Below, in pieces: positions 37,084 to 51,612 of a stretch of DNA of 64,000 nucleotides (position 1 is its first letter; the number at the start of each line of letters is the position of its first letter). Position numbers and translations under genes: made by a program. A model generated the notes under the pieces. That model did no database searches. It was given only the letters and a program-made list of their open reading frames with translations, and had not been told where the DNA came from. Source of the DNA: Sitta carolinensis (lineage: Eukaryota; Chordata; Aves; Passeriformes; Sittidae); NCBI GenBank assembly GCA_032173965.1, contig CM063284.1, forward strand, positions 63,486,863 through 63,550,862. The letters run 5' to 3'.

Positions 37084-40000
37084 CTGAGCATAAAACAAAC
37101 AGACAAATCAAATATTGCAGGTGTATCCCCCTACTCTCAGAATTTAAAACCTACAGAACCAGTTCAATAAATTCTGACAGACTGTTACTACAGGCTGTTA
37201 ACACAGCCCTGCAAAAAAAGGAGGTCTCTGTGCTTTCCAACTGTATTTTAAACCAGGATAGGAATACCATATTAGGCAGCATAACCTTCACATTAAAGTG
37301 ATGTCATAACTATTTCTCTTGAGGCAAGATGCAAATTTCCTGAGCTGTATAAACAGGAACACCTGAGAGCACTGTCCATAACAACTGGGATTTCAGAATT
37401 CTACCAAATAACCCTCAGGTAATGATGCTTCTGCAGTCACATGCACCTAATGCACACAAAAGCCACACTTTTCATTTGAATATTGCTGCACATTTCCACC
37501 ACAAGTGGCAAGACACATATATGTACATACATATAAATACACATACGTAACGTGTGTGTGTGTGCATGTATGCTGAGATTCTGGCTTTTCCAGCTTCCAG
37601 ACAGAATGGAAGAATTCCTTGAAGAACCCTACATGTATGTGCAGCAAAGGAAATATTACAACAGAATCAGGAAATGTTAAGACAGAATATCATTAGAGGA
37701 ACTCCTTCCCCTCTGTTTTGCTCTACACTGGACAGAGGAGAAAAAAATTGTGCTCTTTATTGCAAAATAACATCTTCTTGAATAAAAATATGTAGTTGCT
37801 GTTGAAGTACTGATTGCAGCCAGACTGTTAGAATATGCTTCAGAAAAACTGCTTTTTAGGAGGAATATATTACCTGGAACCCTTTTCCCAGAGTTCTCTG
37901 TTCATTTTTCTGATCTCATGAGCGCTCTGCTTACAATAAAAAAGGAATTTTCCAGCTGAGCTACTGATGGAAGGGATGGGGGTGGCAAGAAATGCTGCTG
38001 GTCTGTTCCATTCTGCTCATTAGGGAAAGCTCCAACAAATACCACTGGGTGAAAAATGTCCAAGCTTTCACACGCCAGACAGACACAGCTGGAATATGGC
38101 ATCCACATGGATAAATGCTGAGGGAGAGTAAGGTTTTCTAGGACAAGTATTGTGTCAGTCTTCCAGGAAAAATATTATGCTAACGATATTCTACAACACG
38201 GACATTCATTAAAAGCATTTACTATTATGGAGATTATTGCCCAAATGCAGAACATGTTTTATTAAACCAGGCAAAATATCAGGGAGCAGTTAATACACTC
38301 TGTTGCCTGCATCAAGGTCACAGATCATACACAGAAGCAACTGAACTGTGGTAGATGCCAAAAGAAGCCAGGAAACTGGACTGACATACCAGATATTCAT
38401 TAAAACATCAGTAAATAAGCAGAAATGTCTTTCTTAAAGGAGATTTCAGAAATAAAACATCAGTGTATAAAAAGGAAAGCATCTCCCTGGAAGGCAACAT
38501 GTCTTTATTATCAATTACGCTGTGGTGTACGATGACTCTGTGTCCCCTGGAGCAACTCCTCTACTGCAGTCTTGGATGATGAGCAATTATTAATAACATT
38601 GTCTATGATGCAGAAATGCTATTCAATTGTAATAATAAAAGCCAGCGGCTCCCACTGACAATGGGAATTTTCTGTCTCTCTCATAATATATTCTGACAGT
38701 TTTGCAATCTAGATTGGTAATTCAGGATATTTTTAACCCCAAAGCAGAGATGGCATCCAAGTGACAAGAGACTGATACAATCTCTTTCTTGACATTGAGA
38801 TCTTTGTTTTTAACTTTTGCCTAAAATGTCCTGTAAAGTGTTGAAATTGTCTCTGGCCAGAGATGAATGGCAACAGCTGCCTGCTGTGCTGGCATGTTCC
38901 ACAGGAAACTGTAAATACGTGAGCTGAAGAGCTGTCATGGACATGTTCTCCAAAGTCAGAAAGAGAGTTAACATCTAGAACCTTGCTGCACAATTTCACG
39001 CCCTGCCAGGTGTAATAAGAGGTGCCTGGCTAAGCAAAACCAAACCGCTGCATTTGGGGTTTCTGTTTGTTGTCAGAAACCCTAAGGATGGGAGGTGAAG
39101 CCAACAGTCAAACACAAAACCAAAGAAAACAGGTGTATTGTTTCTTTCACAGAGCTACTCAGAATTACATTTTCCCTAAGCCAAGTGTAGTTTATAAAAC
39201 ACTGAATGGAGACAGAACCAAAGGAGTCCCAAGAAAGACAAAAGTATCATCCATATGCCATCACACACTACTCATATGAATTCCTCCCAGGATGTAAACT
39301 GAGACTTGGCACACTTAAAATACTATTGTATTTTTCCTTTCATGCTAAAATTGTACATTTCAATTAGCAATGGCACCTATTTCTCTATCACACTGCTGTG
39401 CACAGAAAAGAAAAAAAGACTACACAGAAAATGCTAATGTACAATTAGATGCAGACATCCAGGAGTTGCCACAATTACCCAAATAAAAGATGACTAAATC
39501 CCCATCATGACTTTTAAGAAAACAGACACTAAAAGTAGGCAATTTTTTTTTCTAAAAAAGTGAACACTCTAGTGCTGAGGCCCAGCCTACTGCACCACGC
39601 CCCACTGCTCACTCTGCTGGCCTCAGCGTACAGCCCACAGCCTGACTCCCCTGCTCCATGTCTTCACTGTTTGAACCAAACACCAGGAGAATGCAAACGC
39701 CAAAGGAACAAATAACAATAGCTTGTAACTATACACCTCAAGTGTAGAGGACACCATTTCCTGATATCACTCCTAGGCCTGGCTGACACTTTGTACAAAT
39801 TAAAATTCTGCCGCAGTACCTGAAGTTTCTATCCAACCAACAAACTGACCATTTTATGCTTTAATCTAAACCATTTTCCATAATGTTACATAACATGCAC
39901 TGTTATGCAGAACAGATAACTGAAATAAGTTGGAAGAATGACAAAATTTAAAAGAAAAAAAGAAAAAAAAATCAGCAACTGAGAACACTGGCTGTTTACA

Positions 40001-43000
40001 TGGCTAGCACATCCCTTAGACCCAACATGAAAGATGTCACTTTGTCCAAATGGATGGCTTTTTGGTGCTTTCATACACAACCAGTTTACTTCCCTTAAAT
40101 TAATTTATTATGTAACCTTGTATCTCATGTGAAGTAGAACCCATAAGTGCATCTGGTCTAAAGAGAGAAAGACACAGAGAACACAAAAAAATTACCCTTT
40201 TTCCTCCCTCTACAGTTCATTTGCTTTTTGTAGACTCATCCAACCGCACCATAAAATGCATACACACATTCTTTGGAGTTGTTTCTTTTTTTGCTTTTCC
40301 TACAGATATCAAAGTTTCAAGCAGCCCTTCACTGACCTTGCTGCTGGTTTTTGAGGTTCCTCCTGTGCTGGGAGAGCATGAAACCGGACACAGCATGAAG
40401 ACGTGCTGGGTAGAGGATATTCCCTTCCCTTGAACTCCTGGCCACATTCCCATTCACTCAGCCCAGGGTGCTGTGGCATTCCTTGTTGTCAGATGTGCTG
40501 CAGGCTGGCACCCGGCTCGCTGCCTACAGATCCCCAGGGCTTTTCCAGGGAGCTGGGGTCATCTCCAAGCTCGGTGCCAGAGCCCTCCATCTCCTCCTCT
40601 GAGACAGAGCTGTGGTTTCTGTTCCCAGCCCCCAGGTAGGGAATGACCCCCAAAGCAGCACCCTCCCACCCAGCCAGTCATTTAGCCACCTTGCTGCCCA
40701 TCCATGCAGACTGTAACATCATCACTTGGCTGTGGGAACACCGTGTGAGACTGTCAAACCTATCAGTAGCCTGGCTACTCATTGAACCATGAAAATCCTT
40801 CAAAAATCAGAACAATAAACCCATAAAAGCAGACAATGGAAGGCAGAGAGCCAAGCAGCTTTTTGAGTGCATTATGACTTAGCAACTTATACTGCAAACT
40901 GGCTTGTTACAGACCTTTTCAACTAAAAATATCAAAGCAAGACAAGACACCCAGGAGTGCTTCAAAGGATGCAGTTTCCCTCAAAAATGTTTAAATTATT
41001 CTTGACAGAATTTAAAATACATGTTGATGCTATAAGGGAGATGTGCAGAGCACTACTGCAACACAGTTTGCTGAAAGGTGGGGAGAATGTGTTGGCAAAA
41101 CTTGGGGGGAAAAAAAGTGGAATAAGTGATCTAGGTGCACACAGTCTTCCTTCCACAGAAGAGTGAAAGGAAAAGAAGTGAAAACTACAAGTCCTAAGTG
41201 TTTTTAAACTCTTATTTAACAGTCTCTTTACAAAGCAATTTGTTTTTAATAAAGATATATTCAAATAATTACAATCAAAAAAATTAAATCCTGATTCACT
41301 AGAATGTGAAATCAGGATTTCACTCAATAACAGAAAGATCATCTGTGTTTGAAAAAATAAACGTTATTCCAAATGAGATTTACTGTATTCCAACTCTCAA
41401 AAGCCTCCACTTTTATGAAGAAATGTTTTACTAAAATTAAGATTTTCAAAAATATCAGTCATTAAAAATGACTGAAAGTACTTCTTATAATACCTAACTA
41501 GGGTTTTTATAGATTGCATCAGAATATGAAAACTCCAAGTAGCCCACAAACAATCTAGTCAAGACGAAAAGCAAAGGTTTTACCAGTGCAGAGAGATTAT
41601 TTTTAACATTTCCCAGCAAGCAGTTTCAGCAAGTTGGCTTACCTTAAAAAATTCTCTTTAAACCAAGCAAGCAAGCAAGCAAACGCTTACTTGAAAACCT
41701 TGCAATATAAAGGATAAGCTTAAATAAGTATCAGAACAAACCACAGAAAAAAGGTGCCGGTGTATACCAGGATTCCAGTTACGCATTAGCACCTGGAGGA
41801 AGAGGCAGCTTCTGACCACTGTGACAGGAAGCAGCTTGGGAAAAGGTTTCCACAGAACTCCAAACTTTATCTAGCTATCAGGAAATCATCATAGTTAAGA
41901 GACACTAAAAATATGCTCCAGCAAAGAGCAAATGCACAAATTGAGTTCTAAAAATGTAAATACATATAGGATTAAAAAAAAAAAAATTAAAATCACATTT
42001 GTGATTAAAAATACACCGGGCTGAGGGGGCTGCTCTGCAAGGTGGCCTACAGCATCATAATGGATTCTCACTTTAGAACTAGATTTGCTGTGGTTCAGAA
42101 ACAGCAAAAATACTTTTTGCCTAGTTCATTTGTCACTAAAAACATGCCAAAACCTGAATGCATTTGCCTATTTCTCAATTTTTTAATAAAAAATTAAGAG
42201 TAGACACATATTTATGCCTGCAAATGTGGTGATCAGGAACAACTTTAGAATAATTTTAATTGGTTTTAACTATAGTCTAAATCACCATGGATATACTGTT
42301 CTATGGGAGATTAGGGTGGGGTTTTTCCACACTTGTTTCATGTCATGCAAAGCATGGAAATGTTAAAGCAAAGGCTTTGGAGGGGAATTCTATCCTTCAG
42401 GCACATGCCTGACTACTCCTGGGTTAACAAACCTGCAGTCCACCATCTTCCATTTTTCTGGTTCAAAGTCCTTTACAGTCACTGGCATCCAATGACAATA
42501 TGTGTCTTTCTAGAAGACTAGAAGAAGAATTTCTAGAAGAATTTAAGTAATGTGACTTCAGTGGGGTGTGAGTACCACGAGCCTTCCTCAGCTTACACCA
42601 GGACAGGCTCTGTTAGCAAGAGGGTCCTCTACCTCTCCGATTTTTAGTCATATTCCTACCCAAGTGAAAGAGAATAAAAAGTGACTTGCAAGGTGTGGGA
42701 ATACTTCCACTCCCACACATCTCTCCCCGACAGGGGAGGCCTTTTGCAGAAGCCCTCATTAAGGAGGAAGGCAAATGGGACTCTTGGTTGTTCTCGTTCT
42801 TCATGTTGTCTGTTGTTTTCTAATCAGCAATCTCAGCACACCAGGCTTCACACCAGCTTAGTGTGCTGGACAAAAGACACCAAAAGCCCCAAACACATGT
42901 AATTAAGGTTCTTTTAAAGATAATTATCCAATTATCACCAAGAACGTGCATTTTCTGCTTTCCTACCAATAACTAACTAAATTTCTATTCATGTAGCTTT

Positions 43001-43398
43001 AGACTGCGGCAAAAGTTAACCAATCATCCTGTATCCCAAACACTGCAGAACATGGAGTAGATGAAGAAGGAGGAAGAAATCTAAAAATGACAAGGGTCCT
43101 CCATCTTGTCTTCATCTACTTACCATATTAACAAACCCAAAAATCTAAATTTCTCATCTTGTTATAAATGACATACTATGCTACTATCTAATTTACATTC
43201 TTAAAAATTCTGTTTCATCCCAAAGCCTAGGAAGCCCTTTCCATGGACGAAGGTTAAAAATAGTGTTTGTCAGGAGGTTTTGATCCTTCAAAACATGCAG
43301 AGAAATAGCCTCTGCATTCTGGGTTCCAACAGCAACGGAAGGAGGGAAGGATAACATTAAGCTGAACCTCCTTAGTGCAGAAAGTAACAAAGAAAGAA

Positions 43399-43435
43399 GA
43401 AAAAAAAAAAAAAAAAAGAAAAAAGAAAAGAAAAG
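43399..43435 (+). repeat. A-rich simple repeat
   Basis: Mostly A with scattered G (AAAGAAAAG pattern) in the DTNBP1 intron; no associated element recognised. Confidence 0.9.
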
Positions 43436-44768
43436 CAAGCATCTGCGTTCACACACCTGTTTCCTGCCTCCTTATAAACCCACCATTTAAAGTATGTAAG
43501 GACAGTAATTCAGTTAGTGTGCTGCAAAATATGTCTTTCCACTATAAATAAACCTAACAATGTCACATGTGCCTTCATACATTTAAGTTTATTTGTGAAG
43601 ATGATCTGGCTTTAAAATTTAGCCACACACTGTTGAAAAAGCCTACTATTACTACTGTCATGAAATGCAGTATTTAATGCATATGCTCTCCAATTACTGT
43701 TTTTTCAGCCTTACCTCAAAAATACTAATTTTCAAATGGAAAAACTAATCGATAGCAAATATAACCCCAAAGTTCTTAAAATACAAACCACGGCACTGCA
43801 GGTACGCTATTCGTGTTTCCAAAGGTCCATGAAACTGTCCCAAATAAAATTAATAACATCCCATCGTCCGAGTACAAATTGATCTATCGAACAATTTAAT
43901 GACTATTTTCCATTCCAAAAAGATGACCACTCTTGCTCTGGAATTAGAAGGCTTTCAAAGACAGGCAAGTAGCTTCTGCTACTCCAAGAATAGTACAAAT
44001 TTTCACCATTGCACAGCTGTGAGTTATTTGCCTTCTAGATCAAATTATGAGCATGTGCAGACATGTAAATTAATGATGAGGTACTGTTCTGCTGTCACAA
44101 CACATTGTGCACAGGTTGAAAACACGGGTTCCACGACATGGCAAATCAGTTGGCAGGTATCAGCTTTTACTTGTCCTTAAGAGTAACACCCAGCTCCAAA
44201 CTCCTGCTGCAGTGGAACTACTCTTCACCCAAACTATAACCACTTCAGACACATGGAACAACACCATTCAGTGCTGAACTAAATCTTGCCTCAAAAAGTG
44301 CAGGCAAAACAATTTTTGCCTTCTTTCCTAATAACTAAAACAAAATAAGGGTTTCACTCCATAAACTGCTGTCGGAATAACCAGTTTCTGACTGAACATG
44401 CAATTTCGACCTCTCTCTTTGGAGGGAGGGGTAGATCCTGTCAAACAGTCCTAGAGGCCTTCAGAGCCCAAAGGAATGAGCTGCATTTTTATAGTCTTAA
44501 TATAGTTCAGTCTAACCTCTCTTACTTTACATTGACAGTGAAATATTTTAGAGCTGAGGAGGGATTTTGGTATTTTGGAAGACATTTTAATACAAGCCTT
44601 AGGTTAACATGAATGATAACTGCTAAATCAGAACAGGAAATAAAAAATCTACCTTTATAAAACAATCACGTAACTAGTTGAAAGAGAATTTAATTTTTTC
44701 CACATGCTTAGTAAAGCATTCCGTATTTATTATGTAGACTGTATTTGGTAACAGATCATAGAAATATA

Positions 44769-45243
44769 TCACAGAATCCTAGAATGAATTTTAGATAAAA
44801 TGATTGAGCTGGGAGGGACCTCTGACATCATCTAGTTCCAACCCTCTGCCATGACCTTGCACTAGACCAGATTACTCAGAGCTCCATCCAACCTGGCCTT
44901 GAATGCTTCCAAGGAATAGGCATTTGCAACTTCCCTGGGCAACCTGTTCCAGCATCTCCCCATCCCTGCAGTAAAGAATTTTTCCCTAATATCAAATCTA
45001 AACCTACTCTCTTTCAGTTTGAATCCCTTACTCCTTGTCCTGTCATTACACGCTCTTGTAAAAAGTCACTCTTCATTTTTCTTGCCTCGTCTTTCCTGCA
45101 GGCTCCCTCCAAGTACTGGAAGGCCACAATTAGCTAATCCCAAAAGCCTTCTCTTTTCCAGGCTGAAATCTCAATTCTATCTGTTTTTCCTAGTAGGGAG
45201 GTGCTCCATCCCTCTAACGTTGGTGACCTCCTCTGGATTTGCA
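44769..45243 (-). mobile_element. CR1 LINE, truncated 3' end
   Basis: Reads on the plus strand as the reverse complement of the avian CR1 3' end. ACAGAATCCTAGAATG and GAGCTGGGAGGGACCTCTG are followed by CATCTAGTTCCAACCCTCTG, then the CTTCCCTGGGCAACCTGTTC block and TTTTCCAGGCTGAA. Only the last several hundred bases of the element are present. A TTCC/TTTC microsatellite abuts the broken end. Confidence 0.93.
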
Positions 45244-45246
45244 ATT

Positions 45247-45278
45247 TCTTCCTTCCTTCCTTTCTTTCTTTCTTCCTT
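45247..45278 (+). repeat. TTCC/TTTC simple repeat
   Basis: Tetranucleotide pyrimidine repeat directly after the truncated CR1 end. Confidence 0.9.
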
Positions 45279-48200
45279 AAGCTAATTAACAGGTGAGAAA
45301 CTTTACAAATGAAAACTAAATATTCACATAGTCATAACTGCAGGACCACCAGTGAAATAACACCCCTACAGGTAGAAGCAGCCTTACTTGTTTATGCCAA
45401 GTTTTCATATGTAGAAATATTTTAAAAAGACTGTAAGTCAGTCATTATACCAGTAGCACACACAACATGCTTGAAATATTTATTTTATCTTGACAACTCA
45501 GTCTATTTCCTATTCAATTTCTGTCAAAACAATTTCTCCAATGCAAGCAAAAAAAAAAAATTGCTATTCAATCACGCAATTAATACTGAGCTTATTTCCT
45601 AAAAAAAGAACCATTAGATTACAAATCTAGTCCAGTTCAACACTGTTTGGTTAATGTCCCAAATGAATCACACTGCAGATTTTCTTTAGAAATCCTAGTG
45701 ATGAGCAAACATTTTTATTTGATATTATTAGTGAAACAATATCTGAAACAGCATTCCCTCTAACAAACCCGCATCCAGCAGCATTCAAACATGAGGGCAC
45801 TGATTTGCTAACAGACAGCTATTAGAGATGTGTTACCAGCTGAGGAATTTTAAATTACATGCAATCCTCCATATTCATTACATACAGAGTACGAGTTATG
45901 ACAGACCAGATTATTTAAAATATCCATATTTATTCTCAAATGCAAAGCAAAGATGCCATCATTCTTTTTAAAAAAGGAACGTGTACCAGTGCTATTTGCT
46001 AGTAAAGCCAATTTGCAACACTAGCAATGGCATGTCTTTTCATAACACTGTTAAGAAAGACCTCTTCAAGCTACATTATAATAGTCTCTTATAAATGTGT
46101 TTTTAAATTAATGGGTTGCTTTTAAATTCAGCCAATTGGACAGCAACAATTATATAGGCACAATAAAAGGAAGACAACAAAACCAAAAATTGTGCTACAT
46201 TTCAAACAGAACAATCTGGCTGTACATAAAGACATATTTTCAGAATATGTGACTATGTTTTCACAGATAAAATTCCTCATTTTCTGCTACAGAAAGGCAT
46301 ATGTAGCAAAAAAACAGGGCATAAAACATGATGCTAAGTGCAGAAATATACACAGTGTGTTTTCCACTGAACATTTTTATCTTTAAAACTAAAATGTGAA
46401 AACCAGTTTAGTTAGCACATGGGCTATGATTCAGAGGTAAGGCAATATTCAGTGTGTCAGTTCTAAAGAAAGGACATTGAGTTTTAAATTTTTAATGAAA
46501 CATTTTAAGCTTTCTCCCATGCATGTAGTTTTCATATACTCATAGCCATTCCACTTGCTTCTTCATTTTTTACAGAATATTAAATGGTCTATAGCTCAGA
46601 AATAACAAACCATAACAAAAAAAGCAGCCCTGACAACATAACTTTCAACTTGCAAAATATTAGCTGTCATTAAATAGGTCAATTAAAAGAATAAAATTCT
46701 TTTGATAAACTTGAAAAATACTTGAGATAAATCTTTGAAGGGAACAAAAAAAAGTCTTGAAAGATGATCTGCTCCCACTGGCTTGCTGACTTATCTCTGT
46801 GCCATCTTCCCAACTGTTCAAATTTGCAACATTGAAGGTAGACTAAAGGTCACCTTTATCTACAGCGTCAAATCCTTTCCAAATTTTTACTGCCAATTCA
46901 GAACAGTTTCTGCAACTTTGACTTGTCTATTTGCTTTCTAAAGGATTTAAGGACAAACCTTGAGGATCAAACCATACAACATGGACACATGGAAAGAAAA
47001 CCAAAACCCTCCCTTCTTTATATGACAGGAAAGTGCATGGCCAGCTTCACTTTCTTCTTTTGTTCAACCTTGAGGAATGTCTCTCTAAATCTCCCAGGAT
47101 TTCATGTGGTAGCCAATAATTACTACAAATAAGAAGGAAAAATACCAGGTCTCAACATACCAGTAGTTTTCAAATTTTTCCACTGATGTGCAAGTTTTAC
47201 CATGCTTTGTCTTTAAAGACACCCAGACTAAACTAGTGCAGTAATGTTGGCAAAGTCAAGGCGAACCATCTCTCAGCCAAACAAAAAATATGATTTTTTT
47301 GTACTAGATCAAACTGGCACTGCCACACCAAGGAAGCGATGGTGGCTGGGAACAAAAATAATTCTTCTAGACCCAACAGTTCTGAAAAAGAAACCCTTCT
47401 GGGTGTGTGGGTTTGTTTGACTGTTTTTATGGAGGATCAGCCATCATGTGTCCTCCTGAGGCTGGCACAGAACTGATATCAGGTGTAAAATCAACAGCCA
47501 CCACATCGCCAGGTACAACTAAAGCCACAACAGCAACCATGTTCACTCAAAACTATTTTTGCTGTTTAGTCATCAATTCATCAATGGCAGCACTAGGCAC
47601 AAATTAACAGTGCAATTTTAAACTTGTGCAGATTCCGGTTTAGCTTGCAGTAACAGATAAATTGATTATAAAATTTGCTATTTAAATCAACCTGATTTAA
47701 ACAACAATGTCATTAATATTTCAAGTACTGTAGTAGGCTGTTTAAAGGTAGTACAAAAACTATCAGGTCTTTTCTCATGTGTGCCATATCTAAGATCTTA
47801 TCATCAGGTTAATAGATTATTTTAAATATATAATTTAATACCTAGACATTAACAGACTAATAGAAACAATAAGAGTAATTTATTAGCTTTAAATACAGCC
47901 AGACAGGTTCCACTGGTTAACATAACTAACTAGGTCACCTGTACCCTCAGAAAGAGTACAATTAATAGCTATGAGTTTTGTCTTATTTGATGTTCAGTTT
48001 TACACGTGCTTTTCATTGGGAGGAATTGTTACCACTAAAACAGGACAAAAATTCCTAGGTCTCTCAGTTGCTTAACCCAACACCTCAACCAATATATGCA
48101 GCAAAAAGACGCCCATGCAGCAAGGGAGAGGGTAGAGGAGATGGGTGATGCTACTGATGCTTCAGTGGAGCATTAAACATGACAAATACAAAAGGAAAGA

Positions 48201-50778
48201 AGATACAAAGGAAGAGAAATGAGGATGGGGCAGAGGGAGAGGAGAAGAGCCACTGACGGATTGCCCAAAAGAGATAACAAATGAGATTTGACCCTTCATC
48301 CTGGATTTCTCCAGCCTGGTAAAGATTAAACAAATTGTGGGGAGAAAAACAATACTAACTGGGAGAAAGAAATTTAAAACAGAGGCAGAGAAGGCTTTGC
48401 CTTATTGAAACCAAACACCACAAACAAAAAGCCAATGAAATAAAATTGGCCCTACTGAAGCTACTGTGACAGACAAAATCCCAAGAGGCTGCAGGAACAA
48501 TTGTGTTTGAGTGAGGAAGCACATCCTGCTTTGTGACCATCAGTGACTAAACCCTATGCCTACAGTGAAAACGACCTGACAGATGACACCTAGGATACAG
48601 TATCTTATTTGAGCAAACAAAGAAAATCCACCTAAAGGATGCACAGACATCAAAGTGACAGTGAGGAGTGAATAAAAAGCAGAAATTCAGGAAGCTGATA
48701 AAAGCACTTACAAGAGGGAAGGGAGAAAAGAAGGGGGCTGACTGAAGAGGGAAGCCAGTGTAATTAGGACTGTGAAACCTGTAATATACACTTCCTATGA
48801 GATGATTCTTTTCAATACACACAGCTGTACAAAATCTGTCTCTCAGCGTTTCCTTCCCCCACCTTCTTTTTTTCCAGCACAGGGATGCCACACAAGTCTT
48901 CAACATCTCCTGCCACACCTTGGGACAGCAAGCACTGACTTGTGCCTGTGCTGCAATGCAGTATAAAATGAGGAATTAATTTCCCCAACATCTGTATCAA
49001 TCAACTACTGCCATTTGTAAGCACCTTAAAAACATTCACCTTCAGCCCAGCTAAAAATACAGAACACTTAATTTATAATATTTCCTTAACTTCTGAATAT
49101 GTATAAGGCCTTGCTAACCTAATTTCTGATTTTGTTCTTCAGAGTAATTTAGCACTAATTAGTCACAAGTACTTTAAACCTCACAAAATGCATGCACATT
49201 TCCTGCACAGGGTAAACATGCAGATGATCTCTGAAAAAGTTACGTTTCCTAACTCTCTCTTTCTCTAAACAGCACCTCTCTACTAGGTATCATTCTCTAT
49301 AGCAACAAAAATTACACATTGTATCTCCACAACAGGTTATAGCCACCCATACCTGGACCAATTCAAAGAGCCCCATAGTGATTCTAAGATAGGAAGTGGA
49401 AATGCTAATTTTTGAAGCATTAAGATAAACTATGAAAGAAGTGTACTAATCCCACTCAGTTTCCAATTTTTCCTCTTTCGCATCTAAACTTCAATAACAT
49501 GGCTGCTTGAAATCTGAACATCAACTAATTTTAGAGGAAGGTATCATTAGAACACAAAATGACCTTTATTAAATATGAATTATTTGTTCACAACACATTT
49601 GGCATGACAGTGGGAAAACATTGCCTTCAGGCCACCATTACATCTGCCCTGTTTCCTTCTCTTTCTTCCTGTCATCCTACATCTGCTTTGTCAGCCCCAA
49701 CAGCGTCCAACTTCCACGGCAAAAGAGAACTGCTGCCTCCTTTTAGAGCAACCAAAAGTATTTTTATTCATTACTAAGGCAGAAATAAAATTACAAATTT
49801 TAAGACCTAAGCTTTCAACAACTTCAGGCAGAATATTTTTCATCTCTTCACTGCTGCTATAGATTACAACAGATGAAACCACATTTGATTTCACTGGCTT
49901 CATGCAGGGAAAATTTTGTTCACAGTCATGAGGACCAAAATTTATTTTTTAAGTAAATGATAAAGGTTAATGGAAGTGGGTTACAAACAATATCAGAGGG
50001 TCTAAACATCTGATGTCCAGAGCCTTTGGAATGCCTTTTAAAACACAAATGAGATGGGCAAAGTGGGATAAGTGAAGAGAATTTAAAGAAAAAGCTCCTC
50101 ACAAGACTAACACTGAAACCATCTAATCTGTCCTGGGGCATGGGTAAAAACAAAACCAGCAGAACCTGACAAACAAAGACTGTGAGGTCTTCCAAGACCT
50201 GGGACAAACACACCAGGGACAGCATCTAGCAAATCACCTCAATATCAGTTCCTAAACATACCTGAAATTATAAACAAAGCTTCAATGGGGCTGGGAATGA
50301 ACCAAGAACATTCCTCTTCTGTTGGGACACATTTTCTCTCTAGGATGGAATGAATGCTATACCAACATGTTCCACAAGCACTGAACTTCAACCTATTGCT
50401 GTTCTCTTATAAACTATTAAATCTGTTTCTAACAGTGACTGTCCAAGGCTAATGAGAAATGAAGCATGCACAAAGAACTAAAGTAACATTATTATTATAA
50501 TTTCATGCTCTATAAAACTGTAGACATTTGGTTAAAAAGCCTCCTATTTTGAAACATCCTTGCTGATATTATTCATTCTAAATTATTTTTCATCTGTTCC
50601 TTATCTATTAAACAAGTTCCCTTGATAATACATGTGTTTCTATATACATCAAACAGTGATTGCATTAGAGACAGATCTAACCATAAGAAGCCTAAAATCC
50701 TCGTTAAGAAGGAAGAAAATAAAGCACCGACACTTGATAATACATTGATACTGTATTTTTGAAATAAGACTGGTAAAT

Positions 50779-51612
50779 ACAGAATCATAGAATTGTTAGA
50801 GTTGAAGAAGACCTCTAAGATCCTCAAGTTCAATCATCGACCCAGCACCACCACCAAGTTCAGCACTAAATTAAGTCCTCAAGGGCCATATCCACGTTTT
50901 GAGTGCTTCCATGGATGTATTCAGAAATATGTGGAAGATGACTCAACCACTTCCCTGGGCAATCTGTTGCAATGTTTGACAACCCTTTCCATAGAGAGAC
51001 TTTTCCTAACATCCAGTTAAAACTGATGCCTTGAGAGGCTACCTGGAATAGAGGCTAGACAGTGTTAAAGGAATGAAGTATTTATTAAAAGGCCTTTGAA
51101 GGATACACCTTGGGCAGTAAAAGAGCCTGGCCATGGCTACACCCAAGATGGACAATGGGTCACACATTTTCACAGTTTTGTAAGTTTTGGTCCATTTACA
51201 CATTGGGGCCAATTGTCCAATTACAGCTTCAGGTTATGAAGTCCCATCCTCCCAGATTGCTCTCCTCAATTTGTTGTTGTTTGCACTCTTTAGGCCTGAA
51301 GCTGCAACAGTGTCCTTGGTTCTCGGGCTGGAAAAGGATTGTTTTGTCTAACTACACTGTGAAGAAAACTTGCTAACACTTTATATGAAGTTCAGAGTTA
51401 TATACTAATGCAGTACAGAATCTGGAAAATATGAAAGCTAAAACTGAAGGCATCAAAACCTCCCCTGGTACAACTTGAGGCCATTTCCTTTTCTCTTGTC
51501 ACCTGCTACCTGGCAGTAGAAACTTACAGCCACCTCACCACAACCTCTTTTCAGGCAGTTGTGGGGAGCAATAAGGTCCCCCCAAGCCTCCTTTTCTCCA
51601 GGCTAAATACAA
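50779..51612 (-). mobile_element. CR1 LINE 3' fragment, split by an LTR insertion
   Basis: The two halves are 50779-51023 (ACAGAATCATAGAATTG, GACCTCTAAGATCCTCAAGT, CACTTCCCTGGGCAATCTG) and 51456-51612 (ACCTCCCCTGGTACAACTTG, CTCCTTTTCTCCAGGCTAAA). Removing the intervening LTR and one copy of its 4-bp target duplication restores a contiguous CR1 match across the junction. Confidence 0.92.
51024..51455 (-). mobile_element. Solo LTR of an endogenous retrovirus, inserted in CR1
   Basis: A 432-bp element with perfect 9-bp inverted termini, TGATGCCTT and AAGGCATCA, giving the TG...CA ends of an LTR. It is flanked on both sides by AAAC (51020-51023, 51456-51459). The minus-strand orientation is preferred because AATAAA (TTTATT on plus, near 51080) then falls near the LTR 3' end. 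No gag, pol or env sequence accompanies it, so this is a recombination remnant with no coding capacity. It resembles LTRs I associate with passerine genomes. The 4-bp duplication favours an ERV1 (gammaretrovirus-like) class, with moderate confidence. Confidence 0.85.

Noticed and set aside
45019..45285. 88-codon open frame
   Set aside because: Lies in the reverse complement of CR1 and the adjoining microsatellite; not a gene.
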